Shown one piece after another: positions 34,947-42,762 of a stretch of 64,000 nt of DNA. Within the stretch, counting starts at the first letter, position 1. Each line of letters starts with the position of its first letter. This DNA comes from Candidatus Omnitrophota bacterium (lineage in GTDB: Bacteria; Hinthialibacterota; Hinthialibacteria; Hinthialibacterales; JAKPRU01). Both the position numbers and the translations under genes were made by a program. Below the pieces are notes generated by a model. The model worked only from the letters and a program-made list of their open reading frames with translations. It made no database searches and had not been told where the DNA came from. Location of the stretch: positions 45,952-109,951 of the forward strand of contig JAKQSI010000051.1 of the NCBI GenBank assembly GCA_029570205.1. The letters are read 5' to 3'.

Positions 34947-35357
34947 GTGGCCCGATTCCGCAGATATACCCCACGGCGTTCGCCGGTCGCCGACATCAAT
35001 ATCACCAACCTGGTCGATGTGACTATGGTGCTGCTTATTATTTTCATCATGGTCGCGCCGTTTTCACGTGAGGGATTGGAAATCGAACTGCCGAAAGTGA
35101 AGTTGGCTCAGAGATTCGGCAAACAGGCCATCGTGTTGGAGATGGATCAGTACGGAGCGTTGGCTCTGAACGGGAACCCGGTTGATCTCGAATCGCTTCC
35201 GCAGAAGCTGCGGGAGGAAAAAGAAGCGCACAAAGATTGGCCGGTGTACTTCCGGGCGGACGGTCGGAACACCCTTCAGAGCGCGGCGGAGGTCAAAAGC
35301 GCAATGATGGAAGCGGGGATAGAAAGGTATGGCGAGCTCGTTGAGAAGAAGCAGTAA
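34947..35357 (+). CDS. tolR: TolR/ExbD-family protein
   Basis: The 136-residue product is a single-span inner-membrane protein with a periplasmic domain. A short cytoplasmic start (ARFRRYTPRRSPVADINITN) precedes the membrane helix LVDVTMVLLIIFIMVAPF. The Asp in N-L-V-D-V is the conserved proton-carrying residue of this family. Later segments such as VKLAQRFGKQAIVLEMDQYG fit the C-terminal TolR/ExbD fold. The start is GTG, with GAGGT 5 bases upstream. It stands 2 bases before the TolA/TonB-like gene and is clearly in the same operon. Confidence 0.92.
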   Translation: MARFRRYTPRRSPVADINITNLVDVTMVLLIIFIMVAPFSREGLEIELPKVKLAQRFGKQAIVLEMDQYGALALNGNPVDLESLPQKLREEKEAHKDWPVYFRADGRNTLQSAAEVKSAMMEAGIERYGELVEKKQ

Positions 35358-35359
35358 TC

Positions 35360-36154
35360 ATGCGTCAGTCTTTTGTTATCTCTTTGATCGCCCATCTGGT
35401 TGTATTGCTGGCGATTGCTGTCTGGCCGGAACGGACTGTCCCGATTCGGATGTCTTCGACCCTTACCATTCAGCAGGTTGATCTGACTCCCCCCGAAAAA
35501 CCTGTTGAGCAACGCCCACAGTTCGTGCCGCCCCCTCCGCCCCCCCCACCACCGCCTCCGGAACCGCAACCACCTTCCAAGGATGATTCGGATCGAGAGG
35601 CCATCTCGCGGATTCGGGAACGCTTGAAAGAGTTACTGAATACGCCCAAGCCGAAACCGACGCCGGTTCCTACTCGGCCAAAGACCAAACCGACCCAGAC
35701 TCCCGTGGAAAAGAGAACCCCTCCCACTCCGGGTCCGACAATTGAGTTCGGAAGATTCAGTGAAGTGACCCAGGCGCAGGGGCAGCCGGGGCCGTTCACC
35801 GCCCAGACTCCCATTCCAGGAACGGGGGCTACCGAAGGGAATCCGATTGTTTTTGAACAAGGATTCAATTATGGGGGCTATGCAGACCGACTCATGCGGC
35901 GACTGGCAAATAACTGGAATCCTCCCGCGTGGCAGCCGAACCGCGAAAAAGGTATTTCCACGCAGGTATGTTTCACCATCCGGTCCGATGGGATGATTGT
36001 TGAGGTCTATGTGGAACGTTCTTCCGGGTGGCCGGAATTGGATGAGAGCGCGAAACGTGCGGTTCAGAAATCCTCGCCGGTCGAGCCGTTGCCTTCGGGG
36101 TACGGCCGCGCGAGCGTGAAAGTTCATGCGCTGTTCCGCCCGAATCCGGAGTAG
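35360..36154 (+). CDS. TolA/TonB-type energy transducer
   Basis: The 264-residue product has an N-terminal membrane helix (about residues 4-20). A Pro-rich rod follows (polyproline around residues 53-70 and repeated K-P-x-P from 90 to 125), and a TonB C-terminal domain lies at about 165-262 (GYADRLMRRLANNWNPPAWQ, then VCFTIRSDGMIVEVYVERSS with DESAKRAVQ). The rod would span the periplasm and carry energy from TolQR to outer-membrane partners. It is shorter than E. coli TolA and has TonB-like prolines rather than an alpha-helical rod. Its place between tolR and tolB argues for a TolA role. The ATG is 2 bases after the tolR stop. Confidence 0.88.
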   Translation: MRQSFVISLIAHLVVLLAIAVWPERTVPIRMSSTLTIQQVDLTPPEKPVEQRPQFVPPPPPPPPPPPEPQPPSKDDSDREAISRIRERLKELLNTPKPKPTPVPTRPKTKPTQTPVEKRTPPTPGPTIEFGRFSEVTQAQGQPGPFTAQTPIPGTGATEGNPIVFEQGFNYGGYADRLMRRLANNWNPPAWQPNREKGISTQVCFTIRSDGMIVEVYVERSSGWPELDESAKRAVQKSSPVEPLPSGYGRASVKVHALFRPNPE

Positions 36155-36245
36155 TTTTTCTGCAATCCATTAGCACAGGTGTCCACTGGAGGCGATACCA
36201 TTCAAAGCCCCGCTTTGTATCGGGGCAAATTTGGAGGCTGCGTTA

Positions 36246-37583
36246 ATGATGGCCTGTCGCATCGTTCTGATTTTTCTGTTCTTGTTTTCGACTTTTGCCT
36301 ACGCAAATGATGAACTGATTCTGGAAGTAACAGGCTCCACCCCGGCCCCCATTGTGGCCCTGGCTCCGTCCGATCCCGGAGATGTGCCCGATGTGGCCCG
36401 TCAGATCGACGAGGTTCTTTCCTACGACCTCAATTTCAACAAGCACGTCCGGCTTCATACGGATCGTACTGCCGTTGCCGCCCGGATGGCCCAGGATCGC
36501 ACCTCCGGTAATGTCGACTACGCCGCCTGGAAAGGGGTGGGCGTCGAGTATGTCGTGGATGGACGGGTTCGAGCCGACGGTCCCAGCCAGGTTGTCGTGG
36601 ATTTGACAGTCCATGATGTTAGGGACGGAATGCGACTCCTGGCCAGGCGATTTGCCATTCCACGCAAACAGCTTCGACAGGGGAGTCATCTGATCAGCGA
36701 TGTGATTGTGCAAACCTGTACCCTGGAGGATGGGATTGCGCAAACCCGTTTCCTGTTTGTCTACCACAATCCGATCGCGCGAAGCAAAGAGATATTCCAG
36801 GTTGACTACGACGGCTATCCCCCAAGCGTGAAACCTTTAACACAATTCGGAACGATCACCCAATTCCCCGCCTGGTCGCCGAACGGACTTGCGTTCGCGT
36901 TCAGCTCATTTCGCAGCGGATGGCTGGACGCCTACATTCAATCTCTGGATACGGGCAAACTCTCTTTTCTGGCAAAGGCTCCCGGCAACAACCTGACCCC
37001 ATCCTGGTTCCCCACCAATCCGGACTGGCTGGTGATTTCCCTTTCCTATGTCGGGAACGCGGAGATCTTTTTGCTTCGGCGCGACGGTAAACAGCCGAAA
37101 CGAATCACAAATCACCCGGCGATCGACAGCTCCCCGGCGGTTTCGCCGAACGGGCAGGAGATCGTTTTTACCTCCGACCGGGCTGGGATCGCCACCCTGT
37201 ATCTGATGAGTATCGAGGGAACGAATGTCCGAAGGCTTGTGCCGGACAACAGCCTTTCCTGCGACACAGGACAATGGTCGCCGGTCCCCTTGAACGGTCA
37301 GTACCGGATCGCATTTCGCGGTTATCGTGTAGGGCAAGTACGCGGCGATATCTATATGGTCGGGGCCGATGGCTCCGACTTGCGCAATCTGACGAACGGA
37401 CAGGGAGATAACTCAAATCCGACTTGGGCCCCCGATGGAAGATATATCGCTTTTTCGACAAACCGTGGTTCCCCCAGCTCGGAATTGTGGGTTATGGAGT
37501 CAAACGGAACCGCACCGAGACGGCTGCTCAGCTTGAAAGGAAATTGTCTCCAACCGGCCTGGTCACCCCGACCGAAGAAATGA
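36246..37583 (+). CDS. tolB: Tol-Pal system beta-propeller protein TolB
   Basis: TolB is periplasmic and in E. coli binds Pal and TolA. The 445-residue product has a signal peptide (CRIVLIFLFLFSTFAYA), the TolB N-terminal domain (about 20-155, including DEVLSYDLNFNKHV) and WD40-like propeller blades from about 175 onward. Blades carry the typical motifs PAWSPNGLAFAFSS, DSSPAVSPNGQEIVFTSDR, NPTWAPDGRYIAFSTNRG and AWSPRPK. TTGGAGG lies 9 bases before the ATG at 36246; an in-frame TTG at 36231 overlaps that site and is not the start. No pal gene follows; a polysaccharide deacetylase starts 9 bases on. Confidence 0.93.
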   Translation: MMACRIVLIFLFLFSTFAYANDELILEVTGSTPAPIVALAPSDPGDVPDVARQIDEVLSYDLNFNKHVRLHTDRTAVAARMAQDRTSGNVDYAAWKGVGVEYVVDGRVRADGPSQVVVDLTVHDVRDGMRLLARRFAIPRKQLRQGSHLISDVIVQTCTLEDGIAQTRFLFVYHNPIARSKEIFQVDYDGYPPSVKPLTQFGTITQFPAWSPNGLAFAFSSFRSGWLDAYIQSLDTGKLSFLAKAPGNNLTPSWFPTNPDWLVISLSYVGNAEIFLLRRDGKQPKRITNHPAIDSSPAVSPNGQEIVFTSDRAGIATLYLMSIEGTNVRRLVPDNSLSCDTGQWSPVPLNGQYRIAFRGYRVGQVRGDIYMVGADGSDLRNLTNGQGDNSNPTWAPDGRYIAFSTNRGSPSSELWVMESNGTAPRRLLSLKGNCLQPAWSPRPKK

Positions 37584-37592
37584 GATACAGAG

Positions 37593-38828
37593 ATGATCCC
37601 CTGTGGTCGGTACATTATGGAATCTCTCTGTGTGCTTGCGGGCGTTACCGCTTTCTGTGACATTGACTCGGCGGCCGGCGCAATCCACGCTGTAATTTTT
37701 CACGATGTCTCGTTTGAGAACATGGAAGATACGAACGTATCTCCCCATTTCCTCCGCGACATTCTTGCGATGATGAAAATCGGCGGCAGCCGCACAATTC
37801 CTGCGAGTGAGGTTGTCAACTACTTGCGCACGGGAGATATCCCCGAAGAGGATGGGGTTCTATTGACGTTCGATGACGGCTATAAAGGAATCCGGAGATA
37901 TGCTCATCCGATTCTGTTCGAACTCGGTTTTTGCGCCACCGCCTTTATCTACACGTGGGGGCCGGATTCCGCAAGTCCGAAACGTTGCAGCTGGGCCGAT
38001 TTGCGCGAAATGGAGGACAGCCTTGTGTGGGAAATCCATTCGCACAGCGTTACCCATACCGACCTGGTGTCGCTAGAGAATTACTCGCTTCAATATGAAT
38101 TATCGTACTCGTTGTCCAGGCTCCACTCGCAAGGGTTTTTGGGAGACCGCTATTTCGCTTATCCTTACGGGTCCTTTGATGACAGAGTCCGCATCGCCGC
38201 CAAGGAAGCGGGATATGGAGCTGCGTTCGGCGCCGGTCCGGAAGGACGGATCGAGAGCAACGTCGATCCGTATTCCATCCCACGCACCACTATTTCCCAG
38301 CGGCACGATCAGTCACTGGTCTGCCGTAAGCTGGGCCTCGATTTCGATCGGGTGCGTTCTGAATTGGCCGTCTACGATGAACGCGAAGGTGTAAGGCTGG
38401 GAAACTGGGAGGAAACAAATGTCGGCCTGGGGCAGCAACTCGGGCAATATGGTGTTTCCTTTATTCAATCCGGCGATTCAACGTCATCATGGAATCTTGC
38501 ATTTCCAATAGAGAAGAAAGGCAAGTACTCATTCAGTCTGTGGACCCCGATTTCGGCCCCTGTATCGGAAGGGCAGGAAGGGATCCTCTACTGGCGTCTG
38601 AGAAACATAGCCAATGACGAAATAGCCGAGGGGTATGTGACTGATAGAGTTCCCAATGGGTGGACAGCGTTGCATCTTGAACCGCTGGGTGTCGGGGATT
38701 ACAGGATCGAGATCCGTCCGGTAGATAATGCAGGGATGTCCCTTTCGGTAATCGTCGATGCGCTGAAGGTTGAATACCTGGGAGAGGGACCGTCCGATGC
38801 ACGAGGTGGATGGAAAGAATATCGGTAG
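37593..38828 (+). CDS. Polysaccharide deacetylase (NodB-type, CE4) with C-terminal beta domain
   Basis: CE4 enzymes remove N- or O-acetyl groups from peptidoglycan, chitin or other glycans. The 411-residue product has the CE4 domain at about residues 30-235: L-T-F-D-D-G-Y (catalytic base Asp and metal Asp) and the H-S-H-S-V-T-H metal pair, then YFAYPYGSFDD. The C-terminal part (about 260-405) looks like a beta-sandwich, perhaps carbohydrate binding (SGDSTSSWNLAFPIEKKGKY). The N-terminus (MESLCVLAGVTAF) is weakly hydrophobic, so export is possible but unclear. It starts 9 bases after tolB, so cell-wall remodelling linked to the Tol system is plausible. The ATG at 37593 was chosen over one 24 bases later. 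Confidence 0.85.
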   Translation: MIPCGRYIMESLCVLAGVTAFCDIDSAAGAIHAVIFHDVSFENMEDTNVSPHFLRDILAMMKIGGSRTIPASEVVNYLRTGDIPEEDGVLLTFDDGYKGIRRYAHPILFELGFCATAFIYTWGPDSASPKRCSWADLREMEDSLVWEIHSHSVTHTDLVSLENYSLQYELSYSLSRLHSQGFLGDRYFAYPYGSFDDRVRIAAKEAGYGAAFGAGPEGRIESNVDPYSIPRTTISQRHDQSLVCRKLGLDFDRVRSELAVYDEREGVRLGNWEETNVGLGQQLGQYGVSFIQSGDSTSSWNLAFPIEKKGKYSFSLWTPISAPVSEGQEGILYWRLRNIANDEIAEGYVTDRVPNGWTALHLEPLGVGDYRIEIRPVDNAGMSLSVIVDALKVEYLGEGPSDARGGWKEYR

Positions 38829-38869
38829 GAACCCGGTAATTCCCCCTTGCATGGCCGCTCGACCGACGG

Positions 38870-39637
38870 CTAGCGCGCTATGTGGAATCGGGTAGTCATA
38901 GTAAGATAATCACGCGCAAACGGCTCGACCGGTTTGTATTTCAGATCCGTCCACGTTCCCTGTTGGATGATCCTTCCATTACACAGCAGAATGACTCGAT
39001 CACAGAGAGATTGCGCCTCTTCGATGTAATGCGTTACATAGATTGTTGTCAGGCTCATTTCATCATGTAGCGTGCGAATCAAGTCGATCATCTCTTCACG
39101 CTGATGCGGATCTAATGCGGAAAGAGGCTCATCCAACAGTAGGATGCGGTTACCCGGAGCGAGAGCGCGGATGAGCGCAAACCGTCCCCGCTCGCCGCCG
39201 GAGAGTTGGTGTGGCAAGCGTCGCTCTTTCCCCGCAACTTCGAGGCGTTCCATCATGTCACGGATGTAACGATTGCGATCCTCGGATGAAATCTTCTTGC
39301 CGCGAAAGCCCGAGCGGACAAAGGCAAGCGCATCTTTCTGGGGATGAAGAGGCATGTCCTGAGTCACCAGGCCGGTTCCGCGTCGGGATGGAGCAAAGAA
39401 CCGTCGCAGCGCATTCATCGGCCTGCCGTCAATCTGCACAGTTCCGGTTGTCGGTTTCTCCAGTCCGGCAATCAGGCGAAGTGTCAAGCTTTTTCCCGCA
39501 CCGGACGGCCCCAATAATGCTATCCGCTCGCCCGGCTCGACCGAGAATGTAATATCATGCAGGGCTGTGCCGGTTTCAAATCGCTTCGTTATCTGTAGCA
39601 GTTCTATTTTCGACAGGGAGTCGGACATAATCGTCAT
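38870..39637 (-). CDS. ABC transporter ATP-binding protein
   Basis: This is an ABC ATPase of 255 residues. Walker A is GPSGAGKS (near 44-51), the Q-loop follows near 92 in LVTQDMPLHP, the signature is L-S-G-G-E, Walker B is in ILLLDEPLSALD and the switch His is in TIYVTHYIEEA. The D-loop and His match importer-type (sugar, polyamine or sulfate) ATPases. No permease or binding-protein gene is beside it. The upstream glycosyltransferase stops 3 bases before its start, so the two are cotranscribed; this might mean polysaccharide handling, but a standalone ATPase is also possible. Confidence 0.88.
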   Translation of the reverse strand: MTIMSDSLSKIELLQITKRFETGTALHDITFSVEPGERIALLGPSGAGKSLTLRLIAGLEKPTTGTVQIDGRPMNALRRFFAPSRRGTGLVTQDMPLHPQKDALAFVRSGFRGKKISSEDRNRYIRDMMERLEVAGKERRLPHQLSGGERGRFALIRALAPGNRILLLDEPLSALDPHQREEMIDLIRTLHDEMSLTTIYVTHYIEEAQSLCDRVILLCNGRIIQQGTWTDLKYKPVEPFARDYLTMTTRFHIAR

Positions 39638-39640
39638 TGT

Positions 39641-40429
39641 CTAGCAGCCGTTCAGGCCATTGGAATTAACGTATTTTCTTGCAGCCCAGAGCAGGCGCAA
39701 GGTTCCCAGAACGGTTCTCCAGACCGGCATTTTGCTTTGCCCGCGTTTTCTCTCGTAATGAAGAACAAAGGGAACTTCGGTCAGGCGTGCGGGATCGGTA
39801 TGAGCCAGGACTTTCAGAAGCAGTTCGCCGGTGCAGGAGAATCCTGTCGCCTCTAATAGCCGATCCCCCCAGGTTTCATACGTCCGTTTCAGAACATCCC
39901 ATCGGATCATCCGGTAGCCACAGGAGAAATCCCGCACAGTATCCACGCCCAGGGCGAGCCGATATACCAACGCCGCACCGTGGCTCAATAACTTGCGAAA
40001 TGCCGAGACACCCAACTCCTGCCCCCCCTCGGCATACCGTGAGGCAATCACCACGTCAACATCTCCCCGCATGGCTTGACACAGTTCGGAAATAAGCCTG
40101 GGAGAATGAGTCAGATCGGCATCCATAAACACAACGAGGTCCCCCGGACTGCCGGACCGGACAATTTCGGCAATTCCGGTCTGGAGGGCGGCTGCCAGGC
40201 CGCGATTTCGCTCGTGTTGGATCAGGGAAATCGGAGTCGGTCCGATGTGGCAACGCGCCCGGTCGGAGGTTCCATCCGTACTGCCGTCATCCACAAGGAC
40301 CACACGGCACGAGTCTCCGAATGTCGGAGCCGCTAAGTCAATTTCCTGAAGGAGATCCTCCATGGTCTCCGACTCATTGTATGCGGGCAAAAGGATATGA
40401 ATCACAACAGCATCCCGGGTTCCGGCCAT
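39641..40429 (-). CDS. Glycosyltransferase family 2 (dolichyl-phosphate sugar synthase-like)
   Basis: The 262-residue product is a GT-A fold family 2 enzyme without a C-terminal membrane domain. Visible motifs are ILLPAYNESETM at the N-terminus, VLVDDGSTDGT, the metal-binding DADLTHSP (D-x-D) and VDVVIASRYAEGGQE, then RDFSCGYRMIRWDVL. These resemble polyprenyl-phosphate mannose/glucose synthases, which load lipid carriers for protein or polysaccharide glycosylation. No clear Shine-Dalgarno precedes the ATG at 40429. It is transcribed into the ABC ATPase gene. The donor and acceptor cannot be told from sequence. Confidence 0.87.
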   Translation of the reverse strand: MAGTRDAVVIHILLPAYNESETMEDLLQEIDLAAPTFGDSCRVVLVDDGSTDGTSDRARCHIGPTPISLIQHERNRGLAAALQTGIAEIVRSGSPGDLVVFMDADLTHSPRLISELCQAMRGDVDVVIASRYAEGGQELGVSAFRKLLSHGAALVYRLALGVDTVRDFSCGYRMIRWDVLKRTYETWGDRLLEATGFSCTGELLLKVLAHTDPARLTEVPFVLHYERKRGQSKMPVWRTVLGTLRLLWAARKYVNSNGLNGC

Positions 40430-40576
40430 TTTTTTGATGCAGGTGAGAATAGCGGTCGGAACGGCGTGAGTCGATGGAAGCGGACCCTGTTGGATTCTTT
40501 ACAGTTGTGGAAGGTTGCTGTACTGTCAGCTGTTGTAAGAAGATTCCGGAATCCGATATTTTGGAGGTGGGCGACC

Positions 40577-41938
40577 ATGTCACCCGAACAACAGACCAAT
40601 CGAAGATCATTTATGAAAAGAACCACGATGGGAACCGCCGGCATTTCCCTGACACTTGCAGCCGGGCCGTTTCCAGGGAAAGTACTGGGGGCGAACGATA
40701 AGATCGCTGTCGGCCTGATCGGTTGCGGCGACCAGGGATGCTACGATCTGAAAAGCATGATGAAAACCGGCGAGATTGTCGTGTCGGGACTGTGCGATGT
40801 CAGCGTGAGCCAACGCGAAAAAGCCGCCGATCTGGCCGGGGAATACGCCATGGAGAATCCCATCCGTAGCTACAAAGATTTCCGGGAACTACTGGAATGT
40901 CCCAAGACCGATGCGGTGATTATCGCCACACCGGACCATTGGCACGCCTTGCCCATGGTAATGGCCTGCCAGGCCGGGAAAGATGTATATGTCGAAAAGC
41001 CGCTGGCGTTGACCATTTATGAAGGACGTAAAATGGTCAAGGCGGCACGGAAATACGACCGGGTGGTGCAAACCGGGACCCAGCAGCGCTCCGGGTCGCA
41101 TTTTCAGAAGGCGGTTGAACTGGTGCGCAGCGGGCGCATCGGCAAAGTCAGCTATGTCCGCACGTTCAATTATGACAACTCTCATCCCGAAGGTATCGGC
41201 AACCCCGCCGATTGCGATCCGCCGGCGGACCTCGACTGGGATTTCTGGCTCGGACCGGCTCCGAAACGACCCTACAACCCGAATCGCTGTTTCGGCACGT
41301 TCCGGTGGTTTTTCGATTATTCCGGGGGAAAGATCACGGACTGGGGCACTCATTTGATCGATATTGTTCACTGGGCCATGCGGAGTGAGTGGCCGAAAAG
41401 CGCGTCGGCCGCAGGCGGGAAATTTTACCTGGAAGACAACCGGGAAACGCCGGATACTCTCACAGTCACTTACGAATTCGACAGCCCGCAAGGGCCGTTT
41501 ATCCTGGAATATCAGAACCGGGATTGCAATTCGAATCCGATCAGCGGCTACGGATACGGGATTATCTTCTACGGCACAGACGGAACTCTATTCCTGGACC
41601 GAGGCGGATACGAACTGGTCCCGGAGACCCGCAAACGAGACCGAAACGAAAAGCCGGTCGATCGGACTCAACCCGAAAAAAGCGATACCTCCGATCAGCA
41701 TTTCCCGCATGTCAAGAACTTCTTGGAGTGCATGAGAACCCGAAAACGCACGATCTCCGATGTGGAAATCACTCACCGCTCCACCAGCACCCCACACTTG
41801 GGGAACATCTCTCTGCATGTAGGTCACAAGATCGAATGGGACGGCGAAAACGAGAAGATTATCGGCGACAGGGAAGCTTCCAAACTTCTGAAACCGAAAT
41901 ACCGGAAACCCTGGAAGATTTCCATGCTGGATGCGTGA
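40577..41938 (+). CDS. Tat-exported Gfo/Idh/MocA-family oxidoreductase (c)
   Basis: The 453-residue product begins with a twin-arginine signal (N8-R-R-S-F-M13-K, then a hydrophobic segment ending GKVLGA). It is followed by a Rossmann domain (KIAVGLIGCGDQGC). The family motif E-K-P is in DVYVEKPLALTIYEG. The C-terminal domain includes WDFWLGPAPKRPYNPNR, WFFDYSGGKITDWGTHLIDI and a DVEITHRSTSTPHLGNISLH tail, as in Tat-tagged planctomycete-type members. Cofactor is presumably bound before export. The substrate is unknown. GGAGG stands 9 bases before the ATG at 40577. It is divergent from the glycosyltransferase and is more distant from the two other family members in the window. Confidence 0.9.
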   Translation: MSPEQQTNRRSFMKRTTMGTAGISLTLAAGPFPGKVLGANDKIAVGLIGCGDQGCYDLKSMMKTGEIVVSGLCDVSVSQREKAADLAGEYAMENPIRSYKDFRELLECPKTDAVIIATPDHWHALPMVMACQAGKDVYVEKPLALTIYEGRKMVKAARKYDRVVQTGTQQRSGSHFQKAVELVRSGRIGKVSYVRTFNYDNSHPEGIGNPADCDPPADLDWDFWLGPAPKRPYNPNRCFGTFRWFFDYSGGKITDWGTHLIDIVHWAMRSEWPKSASAAGGKFYLEDNRETPDTLTVTYEFDSPQGPFILEYQNRDCNSNPISGYGYGIIFYGTDGTLFLDRGGYELVPETRKRDRNEKPVDRTQPEKSDTSDQHFPHVKNFLECMRTRKRTISDVEITHRSTSTPHLGNISLHVGHKIEWDGENEKIIGDREASKLLKPKYRKPWKISMLDA

Positions 41939-41952
41939 TTACCCCCCTCAAT

Positions 41953-41970
41953 CCCCCCGTAAACGGGGGG
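41953..41970. repeat. 8-bp hairpin CCCCCCGT-AA-ACGGGGGG
   Basis: This perfect GC-rich palindrome lies 15 bases after the Tat-tagged oxidoreductase stop and is followed by AAGATTTCC. It belongs to the window's set of C-run/G-run palindromes at gene ends (compare 13479, 19497 and 61788). It may pause or terminate transcription but has no proper T-tract. Confidence 0.55.
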
Positions 41971-42110
41971 AAGATTTCCTATCTTCCTCCCTGCTCACGG
42001 GCAGGGCCGGGGTGGGCGGGGTCCCGGTCGGCACAGGCATCTTGCGGCTGACTCGTAATCCCTGCGCTCCTCCCAACTGTCATTTCGGACGTGTTTAAGA
42101 TTGTGCGTTT

Positions 42111-42314
42111 CTATGCCAGTTCCGCAACGAGCGGTTTCTGCTTTTCGATGGAACTGACCCGCAAGATGGAAAATCCGAGGATGTGGCCCTGTTCGTCCAC
42201 GCGTTCCATGACCGCATCATTGTCGGTCTCGCGCATAAAACCGGGCTTGTCCGAGAACAGGACCTCCAGAAAATCGCCTTCCGGGTCGTACGAGACTTTC
42301 ACGGTTTGCGCCAT
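42111..42314 (-). CDS. DUF2283-domain small protein
   Basis: The 67-residue product matches DUF2283: VKVSYDPEGDFLEVLFSDKP near the start, then DNDAVMERVDEQGHILGFSI. Members are small, probably dimeric beta proteins often encoded next to a toxin-like gene. Here the start codon lies inside the end of the upstream gene (16-base overlap), so translation is coupled. By analogy with adjacent gene pairs of this kind, it may be the antitoxin of a two-gene module; this is inference. Confidence 0.82.
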   Translation of the reverse strand: MAQTVKVSYDPEGDFLEVLFSDKPGFMRETDNDAVMERVDEQGHILGFSILRVSSIEKQKPLVAELA

Positions 42315-42610
42315 AGGATTTCACCTCGTTTCGGTCTGTCCGTCAGATACGCTGTCCACACAAACGCATCCGCATCACCGCATTCTACCACAACGCACAG
42401 CGATTTGCCGCCAATCAGCGTGCGCAAGTAATAGCGATAGTTCAAGGTCGCCATCTCATCGGTCCGCGAGCGGATGACCAGATGCGGGTCGCGTAGCGTT
42501 TCCGCCAGGGCGCTTTCCATAGCGACCATTTCCGGGTGTTCCAAAATATGTTCTAGCCGCTCATCGGTCAACCGCACGGTTCGGCCCAGGAAATCAATCA
42601 GTGTCTTCAT
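42299..42610 (-). CDS. Putative BECR/PBECR-type nuclease (toxin-like) partner of DUF2283
   Basis: The 103-residue product resembles small proteins of the barnase/EndoU/colicin/RelE-like (BECR) fold. It has a helical start with R-L-x-H-I-x-E-H-P-E, the segment VIRSRTDE, the strand pair YYLRTLIGGKSLCVVVE, and the ending A-Y-L-T-D-R-P-K-R-G-E. That pattern (His, Arg, then T-D-R) is what such ribonuclease-like proteins show. I chose the ATG at 42610 (MKTLIDFLG), with GGAGAG upstream. It overlaps the DUF2283 gene by 16 bases. The toxin assignment is an inference from pattern and gene arrangement. Confidence 0.65.
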   Translation of the reverse strand: MKTLIDFLGRTVRLTDERLEHILEHPEMVAMESALAETLRDPHLVIRSRTDEMATLNYRYYLRTLIGGKSLCVVVECGDADAFVWTAYLTDRPKRGEILWRKP

Positions 42611-42708
42611 GACCAGACACTCTCCTCTACCTACGCAATGTCTCAAGCCATAGAGTTCACGCACACTCCGGTCAACGTTCCGACAGCCAGAGAGGATGAC
42701 AGAGGCTG

Positions 42709-42728
42709 GATTCCGGCTTGCGCCGGAA
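42709..42728. repeat. ATTCCGGC hairpin repeat
   Basis: Arms ATTCCGGC and GCCGGAAT with a 4-base loop lie between the DUF2283 module and the carA stop, in the widespread context GGATTCCGGCTTGCGCCGGAATGACGG. Such palindromes occur in many proteobacterial and environmental genomes. It is not followed by a T-tract. Confidence 0.6.
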
Positions 42729-42762
42729 TGACGGTGGAAGGGCAATCACAGGGGGATTGCCT

